5,590 bases of DNA, from the NCBI GenBank assembly GCA_031254095.1, contig JAIRVC010000135.1, positions 1 to 5,590 of the forward strand. The letters are read 5' to 3'. Below the pieces are notes generated by a model. That model saw only the letters and a list, made by a program, of their open reading frames with translations, ran no database searches and was not told where the DNA came from. Position 1 is the stretch's first letter; the number at the start of each line of letters is the position of its first letter. Shown here piece by piece: positions 1 to 5,460 of the stretch. The translations under genes and the position numbers were made by a program. The stretch comes from Acidobacteriota bacterium (GTDB taxonomy: Bacteria; Acidobacteriota; UBA6911).

Positions 1-320
1 GCTCCGGCAATCATGGCAAAGCCGACAATATAGTTCCATTTCAAGGATTCGCCGAGATAGAAGACGGAAAAAATCATAAAGATGGAAAGCGTCAAAACTT
101 CCTGAATTGTTTTAAGTTCCGCCGCGTTAAAATAACTGAATCCAACCCTGTTGGCCGGAACCTGCAGGCAATATTCAAAAAAAGCGATTCCCCAGCTTAT
201 AAGTATCACCTTCCACATTGAAACCGCTGGAAACTTCAAGTGTCCATACCAGGCAAATGTCATGAATACGTTTGAACCGATTAATAATGCAATTGTTATG
301 ACCGGAACCGGTAAATTCAC
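1..320 (-). CDS. DMT-superfamily small membrane protein, DUF486 family (3' end cut by window)
   Basis: Reading the minus strand from a GTG at 320-318 gives 106 complete codons before the window edge. The product is a small, very hydrophobic protein. The family signature is clear: FMTFAWYGHLKF at residues 19-30, ISWGIAFFEYCLQVPANR at 41-58, ELKTIQEV at 68-75 and YLGESLKWN at 88-96. These are hallmarks of DUF486, a four-helix family placed in the drug/metabolite transporter superfamily and similar in size to small multidrug resistance proteins. Its substrate is unknown. Family members are usually about 110-117 residues, so only the last few residues (normally the end of helix 4) should be missing. 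The GTG start is supported by an AGGAG Shine-Dalgarno at 333-329, 8 nt upstream, and by the usual family N-terminus. The reading frame is intact. Confidence in the family is high; its role here is unknown. Confidence 0.93.
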   Translation of the reverse strand, partial: MNLPVPVITIALLIGSNVFMTFAWYGHLKFPAVSMWKVILISWGIAFFEYCLQVPANRVGFSYFNAAELKTIQEVLTLSIFMIFSVFYLGESLKWNYIVGFAMIAG

Positions 321-328
321 AAATATTT

Positions 329-333
329 CTCCT
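329..333 (-). promoter_or_regulatory. Ribosome binding site deciding the GTG start of the DUF486 gene
   Basis: AGGAG on the minus strand lies 8 nt upstream of the GTG at 320. No ATG near the expected N-terminus is in frame, so this site is what fixes the non-ATG start. Confidence 0.8.
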
Positions 334-344
334 AATAAACTTTT

Positions 345-385
345 AGTATAAATTTTATCTTATTCATTACGGAAGTTACCATCAA
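345..385 (-). promoter_or_regulatory. Possible promoter of the DUF486 gene, -35 inside repeat copy 1
   Basis: On the minus strand a TTGATG (385-380, within the repeat's small hairpin) is followed after 17 nt by TAAGAT (362-357). Each matches its sigma-70 consensus hexamer at four of six positions. A second -10-like hexamer, TATACT (350-345), lies 25 nt before the GTG but has no good -35. The segment is strongly AT-rich, unlike the neighbouring genes. This is pattern matching only. Confidence 0.3.
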
Positions 386-447
386 AGATGGTTCGCGGCG
401 GATTTTTCTGACCACTGATCACTAACCACTGGCCGCCGTGAGGCGGC
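366..447 (-). repeat. Structured intergenic repeat, copy 1 (three heptamers)
   Basis: This 82-nt element matches 1194-1289 nearly base for base apart from the number of heptamers in the middle. Read on the minus strand it has four parts. First is a GC hairpin (447-432) with a perfect 6-bp GCCGCC/GGCGGC stem and a 4-nt loop. Next are three 7-nt units of the AGTGGTT type (430-410). Then comes a conserved AGAAAAATCCG segment, and last a second perfect hairpin (392-378), ACCATC-TTT-GATGGT, ending in AACTTCCG. It begins 4 nt after the YoaK-family stop codon. No protein is encoded. It could be a REP- or MITE-like element moved in trans, or an RNA-level terminator or stabiliser. No terminal target-site duplication is evident. 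Confidence 0.88.
410..430 (-). repeat. Heptamer tandem array, three units
   Basis: Minus-strand units are AGTGGTT, AGTGATC and AGTGGTC. They lie between the GC hairpin and the AAAAATCC segment of repeat copy 1. The equivalent array in copy 2 has five units. Confidence 0.85.
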
Positions 448-451
448 TTAA

Positions 452-1162
452 TTAATTATTCAAAGACTGCGGTCTTCGATAATAGCCGCGATCCCGATGG
501 TACAGGATCAAGGCGGCGACCAGTACGCCTGAAGCAATCCAGATCGAGCTTTTCCCAAGATAAACCGTGGAAAATGTTCCGGACAACGCCCCGAATGTAA
601 AGGAAATCAGGATCGCAAGGAATTCTTTAAACTGTTTTCCGGCTTCCTGATTATGCTCCTTGACGGCCAGATAGGCGGCCTGTATCGCCGTGCGAAGATT
701 CCCTGTCGTTACCGTTGAGTTGTATGCCCACTTGTCGAGCTTGTTGAATGTGGAAATCTGCAACGACGTGACAAACGCGATGCACATTGTGACTACAATG
801 TTGGGTACGCTTTCCGGCAAAAATCCGACAATGATTAAAACTGAACATTCCAAAATAAGAATCGAACGCCGATAGCTGTATATTACATGCCGCACATTTG
901 GAAGTTTCCCGGTTTCCGACACGAGGACGCCCAAAATGAAAGCCAGAATGGGCGGGATGTGCAACAAAGCTCCATGCAGGTTCCCTTCGGCCGCTTTTGC
1001 CGCAAGCAAAACCATATTTCCTGTCTGAGCGTTTGCGAACACGCCGCCTCTGCTTATGAACGTATACGCGTCCGTAAAGCCGCCAACGATCGCCAGCATC
1101 ATGCCAAGATAAACGGAGTTGGAAGCCAGCGAAGGAATCGCCGCGTTTAATTTGCCGTTCAT
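452..1162 (-). CDS. YoaK family (DUF1275) integral membrane protein
   Basis: This intact 236-residue protein has the length and layout of the YoaK/DUF1275 family, whose members have about six membrane helices and no firmly established substrate. Family motifs near the N-terminus are GGFTDAYTF (27-35) and GGVFANAQTGNMV (39-51), with TTGNLR at 152-157. Hydrophobic segments lie at about 18-37, 67-83, 100-115, 121-137, 181-200 and 205-221. A short basic tail (RDRGYYRRP, 223-231) follows and is probably cytoplasmic. The ATG at 1162 has no close Shine-Dalgarno; the nearest GAGG is 16 nt upstream, so translation may be modest. A second ATG 5 nt upstream is out of frame. The gene lies between two copies of the same intergenic repeat and 101 nt after the oxidoreductase stop codon, so it may have its own promoter rather than belonging to that operon. 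Family assignment is confident; function is unknown. Confidence 0.92.
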   Translation of the reverse strand: MNGKLNAAIPSLASNSVYLGMMLAIVGGFTDAYTFISRGGVFANAQTGNMVLLAAKAAEGNLHGALLHIPPILAFILGVLVSETGKLPNVRHVIYSYRRSILILECSVLIIVGFLPESVPNIVVTMCIAFVTSLQISTFNKLDKWAYNSTVTTGNLRTAIQAAYLAVKEHNQEAGKQFKEFLAILISFTFGALSGTFSTVYLGKSSIWIASGVLVAALILYHRDRGYYRRPQSLNN

Positions 1163-1183
1163 TTCATTTATGCGTCAGCCTCG

Positions 1184-1213
1184 CGTATAACTGATTCCGG
1201 AAGTTACCATCAA
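1184..1213 (-). promoter_or_regulatory. Possible promoter of the YoaK-family gene, -35 inside repeat copy 2
   Basis: On the minus strand TTGATG (1213-1208, in the repeat's small hairpin) is followed after 18 nt by TATACG (1189-1184). Each hexamer matches the sigma-70 consensus at four of six positions. Transcription would begin shortly before the ATG at 1162. The arrangement parallels the one at copy 1. Evidence is pattern matching only. Confidence 0.28.
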
Positions 1214-1290
1214 AGATGGTTCGCGACGGATTTTTCTAACCACTAGCCACTAGCCACTATTCACTAGCCACTGGCCGCCTCGCGGCGGCC
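1194..1290 (-). repeat. Structured intergenic repeat, copy 2 (five heptamers), overlapping the end of the oxidoreductase gene
   Basis: This is the second copy of the element at 366-447. Read on the minus strand it has a perfect 7-bp GC hairpin (1290-1273, GGCCGCC/GGCGGCC, loop GCGA) and five heptamers (1272-1238). These are followed by AGAAAAATCCG, the conserved ACCATC-TTT-GATGGT hairpin (1220-1206) and AACTTCCG. Outside the array the two copies differ by a few substitutions only. The oxidoreductase reading frame runs into this copy and stops at a TAG formed within the heptamer array, so the repeat is partly coding. Confidence 0.88.
1238..1272 (-). repeat. Heptamer tandem array, five units
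   Basis: Minus-strand units are AGTGGCT, AGTGAAT, AGTGGCT, AGTGGCT and AGTGGTT. The junction of units one and two supplies the TAG stop codon (1266-1264) of the upstream oxidoreductase gene. Confidence 0.88.
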
Positions 1291-3255
1291 CTGCCTTCCG
1301 ATAAATTTTGCCGCCGTATGTGCCGTGCTATTGGCAAAAAGGATGTTCGCGGCTTTACGGCAATCGCCTATCATGTGGAAAACTTCCGCGCAGCGGTTGA
1401 ACTTCATGGCCTCCTCCTGGAGCGGTTTCATGCCTGTCGCGCAGATCACGGTATCGGCGTTGTAAGATACTTCTCCTTCCGGCCCCAGGCACTTTACCCC
1501 TCCGGATGTTATCTCCACGGCTTTCGTATTGAAATGAATGGGGATATTTTTTTGCGCAATTATGTCGTATACCGCCATCTTGTGAGTGTGATTGCCACCG
1601 GCGCTTATGTCTCCGAGCATTTCCACTATTTCGACGTCGATGCCAAACTCGCCTTTGAGATAGATCGCCAGTTCAGTTCCAGCAAGGCCCGCGCCGAGAA
1701 CCACGGTTTTGCCCCTGACAAGATCGGGTTTTTTAAACGCCTCAATTGCCTGATAGACATTGCCGCCGGCTATCCCCGGAATGTCCGGCGTGATCGGGTC
1801 CGAACCAACGGCGGCGATAACGATATCCGGGCGCTCGTTTTCGGCGTATTCCGGCGTGACCTCGGCGTCAAGCCGCAGGTCTATGTTTGATTTTGCGATA
1901 AGCGCCCTCTGCTGCAGGATATATTCATGCAGGCGTTTTTTAAACGGCACGTCGCGCTCGCATAAAATGCGGCCGCCGAGCTCCCCGCTCTTTTCGCACA
2001 GGATTACATCGTGGCCGTAACCGCTCGCGGTAAGCGCCGCCTGCATACCGGCGATGCCGCCGCCTATAACAAGAACACGCTGTTTTACCGGCTGCGGAAG
2101 GGCGTAGTACGCTTCCCGCTCGCGGCTTATTTCCGGGTTGATGGCGCACAGGATATCGCCGTGCGCTACGCCTTCCGCGAAACAGTTAAGGCATCGCATA
2201 CATTTGCGTATATCCTCAGGGCGGCCGCGCCGAACCTTGTCGGGCATGTCTGGGTCGCAGACAAGCTCGCGCGCCATGTAGACAATGTCCGCCTTGCCGG
2301 AAGCGAGAATATCCTCCATGAAATACGGATCGCTCAGGCCGCCGACAGTGCCGACGAGAGATTTTTTTACGCGCTTTTTTATTTCCGCGGCATATTCGAC
2401 GTTTCTGCCCTGGGGGTAAAACATGCTCAGGCTGGTGCGCGAAAACGACTCCGCGTTGAATCGATCAAGCGCTCCTACGGAAACATGGATAACGTCGGCA
2501 ATCCCGTCAAGCTGTTCGGCGATGCGGCATCCCTCGTCTATGCCGTAGCCGTCTTTCGCGATCTCGCTGCCGCTTATGCGTATCTCAACGGGGTAATCCC
2601 ATCCGCAGGTTTTGCGTATCTCTTCGATCGCCATGACGGCGAAACGGCAGCGATTTTCGGTGTTCCCGCCCCATCTGTCCGTTCTGGTATTCATGGCCGG
2701 CGACATGAATTGCTGAAGGCCGAAACCGTGAGCCCCGTGCAGGCATACCATGTCGAAACCCGCTTCTTTCGCGGCAAGAGCGGCTTTCCCGAAGCCCGCG
2801 ATGACCTCAAGTATACGATCGTCGGTCATCGCGGCGACTTTTTGCCCGTTGGGCAGCGTCATATCTACCGGCCCCCACGCGGGCTTGCCATTCCCGCTGT
2901 CATAGAAGCGGGAATGGACGCCCGCGAAACAAAGCTCGACGACGGCGACCGCCCCATGGCGCGTGATGGCGCTTGCGAGGCGCGGGTAATTGTAATTGCT
3001 TCTCCGTGTGATTTCCCTCGGCCATCTTCCGGCCTTAAACTCATCAGGATCGACATCGACCTCTCCGTATATGACTGCCGCCGCGCCGCCCATGGCTTTT
3101 CTCTCGTGATACATAACCGCGTCGATGCCGGGCTGGCCGTCGTATACTACTTCGGCGGAGCTTATCGGAGCGCTGAACATCCTGTTGCGGAACACCACGC
3201 TTCCAATTTTTAACGGGGAAAGCAAATGCGGGAACGTCTCAAATGCGTTTATCAT
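1264..3255 (-). CDS. Old Yellow Enzyme-type FMN/4Fe-4S/FAD oxidoreductase (2,4-dienoyl-CoA reductase / BaiH / TMADH-like)
   Basis: This 663-residue protein has the three-part architecture of the family. An FMN-binding TIM barrel spans about 8-340 (SPLKIG at 13-18, NRMFSAP at 24-30, SPAMNTRTDRWGG at 185-197, VGGLSDP at 304-310). A 4Fe-4S site follows, with Cys352, 355, 358 and 370 (C-x2-C-x2-C-x11-C, close to trimethylamine dehydrogenase spacing). The C-terminal half binds nucleotides: GGGIAG at 398-403 with acidic Glu421, GAGLAG at 521-526, and a terminal IGD at 629-631. In relatives, NAD(P)H electrons pass through FAD and the cluster to FMN, which reduces an enone or enoyl-CoA; TMADH runs oxidatively. 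The substrate here is unknown. Phe178 replaces the usual catalytic Tyr and Phe110 replaces the His of the HAG motif. The ATG is supported by GAGGA 5 nt upstream. The gene follows the lipoprotein gene by 18 nt. The last eight residues (GRREAASG) come from an intergenic repeat. Confidence 0.93.
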   Translation of the reverse strand: MINAFETFPHLLSPLKIGSVVFRNRMFSAPISSAEVVYDGQPGIDAVMYHERKAMGGAAAVIYGEVDVDPDEFKAGRWPREITRRSNYNYPRLASAITRHGAVAVVELCFAGVHSRFYDSGNGKPAWGPVDMTLPNGQKVAAMTDDRILEVIAGFGKAALAAKEAGFDMVCLHGAHGFGLQQFMSPAMNTRTDRWGGNTENRCRFAVMAIEEIRKTCGWDYPVEIRISGSEIAKDGYGIDEGCRIAEQLDGIADVIHVSVGALDRFNAESFSRTSLSMFYPQGRNVEYAAEIKKRVKKSLVGTVGGLSDPYFMEDILASGKADIVYMARELVCDPDMPDKVRRGRPEDIRKCMRCLNCFAEGVAHGDILCAINPEISREREAYYALPQPVKQRVLVIGGGIAGMQAALTASGYGHDVILCEKSGELGGRILCERDVPFKKRLHEYILQQRALIAKSNIDLRLDAEVTPEYAENERPDIVIAAVGSDPITPDIPGIAGGNVYQAIEAFKKPDLVRGKTVVLGAGLAGTELAIYLKGEFGIDVEIVEMLGDISAGGNHTHKMAVYDIIAQKNIPIHFNTKAVEITSGGVKCLGPEGEVSYNADTVICATGMKPLQEEAMKFNRCAEVFHMIGDCRKAANILFANSTAHTAAKFIGRQGRREAASG

Positions 3256-3260
3256 GTCGA

Positions 3261-3265
3261 TCCTC
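3261..3265 (-). promoter_or_regulatory. Ribosome binding site of the oxidoreductase gene
   Basis: GAGGA on the minus strand lies 5 nt before the ATG at 3255, inside the 18-nt gap after the lipoprotein stop codon. It confirms the start and suggests translation within one transcript. Confidence 0.75.
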
Positions 3266-3273
3266 AGGATGTT

Positions 3274-3792
3274 TTACTGCTTCTCGAAAAATTGAACGAC
3301 GCTGGCGTCGTTGCCCTCGGGGTCTTTCATTTCCACCACGCGGCCGAACGTCATGCCGTCCTCGGATAAGACATCCCGGCCTTTGATGGTGAAGGTTCCC
3401 AAAACCTCGACAAATTCCCGTGTGCGCGCGTCGATATTTTTCAAAGAGATGGTATAAGGGTCTGGCCCCGGCGGCGTTGATGTGACGGGATATTCGTTGC
3501 CGTCCAGTTTCGCGGTGTATTCCACATGTTCCGAGTTTCCTTCGGTATCGGTATGGTCAGCGACCATAGTCAGCGTATCGCCCTCGACCGTAATTATATT
3601 TATGGAGGTTGGATGGGGTATGCGCCCTCCCGGGGCGGTGGACTTTTCAGGGTTCAGCTTCCATGTCCCGTTCCACGGATCCACGGTTGTCCGGGTCTCC
3701 GTCGCCCGGTCAACAACCGCCTGATCCGCGGTCGTACAGGCCACGGTCATTACCATCAAGACAAAAAAAATCGTAACAACACATCGTTTCAT
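3274..3792 (-). CDS. Small predicted lipoprotein with a lipocalin-like beta-rich domain, function unknown
   Basis: The 172-residue product starts with a signal peptide: Lys2-Arg3, a hydrophobic core at 5-18, and TVAC with Cys19 as the likely lipidated residue. Thr at the -3 position is acceptable but not ideal for a lipobox. The mature part has the pattern GTWKLNPEKS (42-51), EGDTLTMVADHTDTEGN (70-86), EYTAKLDGNEYPVTSTP (91-107), IDARTREF (120-127), and GRDVLSEDGMTFG (138-150), ending FFEKQ. I recognise this pattern from uncharacterised secreted proteins in several phyla. Alternating short beta strands and Asp/Gly turns suggest a small barrel like lipocalins, but no function is established. 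An AAGGA-type Shine-Dalgarno lies about 7 nt before the ATG. It is the first gene of a probable two-gene operon with the oxidoreductase and is divergent from the transporter. It may act outside the membrane as a binding or stabilising partner; this is a guess from position. Confidence 0.8.
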   Translation of the reverse strand: MKRCVVTIFFVLMVMTVACTTADQAVVDRATETRTTVDPWNGTWKLNPEKSTAPGGRIPHPTSINIITVEGDTLTMVADHTDTEGNSEHVEYTAKLDGNEYPVTSTPPGPDPYTISLKNIDARTREFVEVLGTFTIKGRDVLSEDGMTFGRVVEMKDPEGNDASVVQFFEKQ

Positions 3793-3923
3793 ATCTATTT
3801 CCTTTTCCTTTATTTGTTTTATCTTCCTGTTTTTCGTTGCTCGCGCAATTACGCGGAACCGTCCTTAAATAGTACCGCCTGCGCGAAGCTTGAGTTTACT
3901 GCGTAATTTTGTAAAATGGGAGC
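3793..3923. promoter_or_regulatory. Divergent intergenic region between lipoprotein-oxidoreductase operon and transporter
   Basis: These 131 nt must carry the promoters for both directions. An 8-bp inverted pair, AATTACGC (3847-3854) and GCGTAATT (3901-3908), is separated by 46 nt, with the right half inside the candidate transporter promoter. A short TTGC-TCGC-GCAA palindrome lies at 3837-3848 and overlaps the left half by two bases. The 40 nt nearest the lipoprotein gene are pyrimidine-rich on the plus strand, giving that transcript a purine-rich leader. No regulator gene is in the window. Confidence 0.5.
3890..3917 (+). promoter_or_regulatory. Candidate sigma-70-type promoter of the transporter gene
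   Basis: TTGAGT (3890-3895, four of six) and TAAAAT (3912-3917, five of six) are spaced by 16 nt. The -10 ends only 6 nt before the ATG at 3924, so a transcript from here would begin at or next to the start codon. An upstream promoter with a normal leader is also possible. Confidence 0.3.
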
Positions 3924-5309
3924 ATGAAATTAACAGACGCTAAACAGATGCCCAAAAGTATACCTTGGCTGTATTTTTTTCAAAACATAGGGATGGCGCT
4001 GGGAACATCGGTGCCCATGTATTACCTGATGTATTTCCTGACGGATTTTGCGGGAATAACCCCGGCCATTGTAGCGACAATTCTGTTGATTTCGCGCGTG
4101 GCCGACTTTTCATTCGCGTTAATCGTCGGGCCGATAGTACAGAAATCCAATATGAAATGGGGAAAGTACCGATCATGGATACTGATCAGTGTATTTCTGA
4201 TTCAAATCGGCGTATTCATGATGTTCATCAATCCCGACATCACGCTTGGAGCGAAAGCGATAATAGTCTGTATTGGCTACATACTCCAGAACGCCCCGAT
4301 GAACTCTCTTATTACCGCTCAATTCGGACTGATGGCCAATATCACGGGGGCGAGTACGGAAAATCGCATGGCGATCAGCGCCAAGGTGATGCAGGGTATG
4401 CGCGTCGCGACAATCATCGTATCCGCCGTGACGCTTCCGTTTATAAATTACGTCCTGGCGCATGGCAGAAACGGATTTCTCATTGTATCAATGATCTACG
4501 GCGCGATGATGTTAATGTCGTCGCTGGTTATGTTCGTAAAAACAAAGGAATTTGATATATATAGCCGGGATTTGAAAAATGTGATGAGCGTAGGCGTCGG
4601 CCAGATGTATGGGCAGACATTGCGAAATTCACAGATATGGGTTGTGCTGATAGCGAACTCGCTCAGCACGACCGCCGTGCTTTTGGTCGCGTCGCTCGGG
4701 ATATACTACTTCCAGTACTCAATCGGCAACGTCAACATGCAGCCGGTATCGGCGACGATATTGGCAATCGTGGCCTGCGTGGCGTCGTTTGTCATGGCAC
4801 CCGTTGCGAAGAAAATAGGCAAAAGGAACTCGGCCATAACCTCGGCTTTGTTCGGCGCGGCATGTATGACGCTGGTAGGGTTATTCGCGCACCAGAATGT
4901 CTGGTTCTACATTGTCGTATCCGCGGTTTTAGGTTTCGGCGCGGCGCTTGTCGGCGCGGTCGGGGTCAACCTGTTTCTTGACGCCGCCGAGTACCAGCTT
5001 TACAAAACAGGCAAAGATACCCGCGCTTTTGTCGTGTCGCTGTATAACATTCCGATGAAAGTCGGGCTGGCCGCTTCGTCTCCGATTGCGGCTTTTATGC
5101 TGACTAATTCCGGTTATAAACAGGAAGTTGTCGATGGAGCGCTAATGACTTCCATATCAAATCCTCAGATCTTTGTCCGGTGGTTTGGCCTGCTCCTGGC
5201 GGCGATCTATCTGATTTGTATGCTCATGTACACATTCCTGTATAAAATCACAGACGCAAAAGCGGCGGAGTATGTGGCTGAAAACCAGAAACGGCTGGCG
5301 TCACAGTAA
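3924..5309 (+). CDS. GPH-family (MelB-like) MFS cation symporter
   Basis: This 461-residue membrane protein has about twelve helices (roughly 13-38, 44-70, 83-103, 109-132, 157-178, 183-205, 237-262, 274-294, 301-321, 326-351, 367-395, 416-441). Family marks of glycoside-pentoside-hexuronide symporters are YLMYFLTD (34-41), the Arg58/Asp61 helix II segment, WGKYRSWIL (79-87) after helix II, and DAAEYQLYKTGKDTR (353-367), which matches the conserved loop before helix XI. Characterised members import sugars with Na+ or H+; many relatives transport unknown solutes. Against E. coli MelB, Asp55 is kept (Asp61) but Asp59 aligns with Ala65 and Asp19 with Ala25, so melibiose-type coupling is doubtful. 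An in-frame stop at 3912 makes the ATG at 3924 the earliest possible start. Its GGGAG is only 1 nt upstream, so Met9 (3948) is a weaker alternative. It is divergent from the oxidoreductase operon, suggesting a shared substrate. The frame is intact. Confidence 0.9.
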   Translation: MKLTDAKQMPKSIPWLYFFQNIGMALGTSVPMYYLMYFLTDFAGITPAIVATILLISRVADFSFALIVGPIVQKSNMKWGKYRSWILISVFLIQIGVFMMFINPDITLGAKAIIVCIGYILQNAPMNSLITAQFGLMANITGASTENRMAISAKVMQGMRVATIIVSAVTLPFINYVLAHGRNGFLIVSMIYGAMMLMSSLVMFVKTKEFDIYSRDLKNVMSVGVGQMYGQTLRNSQIWVVLIANSLSTTAVLLVASLGIYYFQYSIGNVNMQPVSATILAIVACVASFVMAPVAKKIGKRNSAITSALFGAACMTLVGLFAHQNVWFYIVVSAVLGFGAALVGAVGVNLFLDAAEYQLYKTGKDTRAFVVSLYNIPMKVGLAASSPIAAFMLTNSGYKQEVVDGALMTSISNPQIFVRWFGLLLAAIYLICMLMYTFLYKITDAKAAEYVAENQKRLASQ

Positions 5310-5335
5310 CGCGAAGGGAATCTGTGTTTCGCAAA

Positions 5336-5363
5336 GGAAATGCTGATAAATTGTCTGCGCGGG
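5336..5363 (+). repeat. Left arm of the 28-bp inverted repeat
   Basis: Begins GGAAATGCTG and ends CTGCGCGGG. Its CTGCGCG core can also pair with two interior copies of CGCGCAG at 5384-5390 and 5432-5438. Confidence 0.9.
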
Positions 5364-5460
5364 ATGAAGTGCGAGACGCACGGCGCGCAGGAACCGAGGC
5401 ATATACAGAAATATGTTGAGGTTGCGAGCACCGCGCAGCCGTAAACAATTTGGCAAGTCG

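Noticed and set aside
151..351. 66-codon plus-strand frame
   Set aside because: It is antisense to the clear DUF486 gene, which has strong motifs and a good ribosome binding site.
432..447. GC hairpin of repeat copy 1 as a standard intrinsic terminator
   Set aside because: The stem is strong, but no T-run follows on the minus strand; the bases after it are the heptamers. Termination is possible but unsupported by the standard pattern.
1238..1272. Short tandem units that could suggest a CRISPR-like array
   Set aside because: The units are 7 nt with no spacers, and they lie inside a larger repeat that has a second copy.
1318..1890. 190-codon plus-strand frame
   Set aside because: It is antisense to the FAD/NAD-binding half of the oxidoreductase and shows no family features.
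2011..3213. 400-codon open frame on the plus strand, antisense to the oxidoreductase
   Set aside because: The opposite strand encodes a complete, motif-rich oxidoreductase across the whole stretch. The antisense frame has no recognisable domain, no hydrophobic or motif pattern, and is explained by GC-rich third positions.
5311..5332. GCGAA/TTCGC hairpin just after the transporter stop codon
   Set aside because: The stem is only 5 bp with an 11-12 nt loop and no T-run, so it is weak and probably chance.
5340..5444. 34-codon plus-strand frame inside the inverted-repeat element
   Set aside because: Its AGGA is too close to the ATG, it has no recognisable sequence, and its ends are set by the palindrome. 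It is kept only as an observation.
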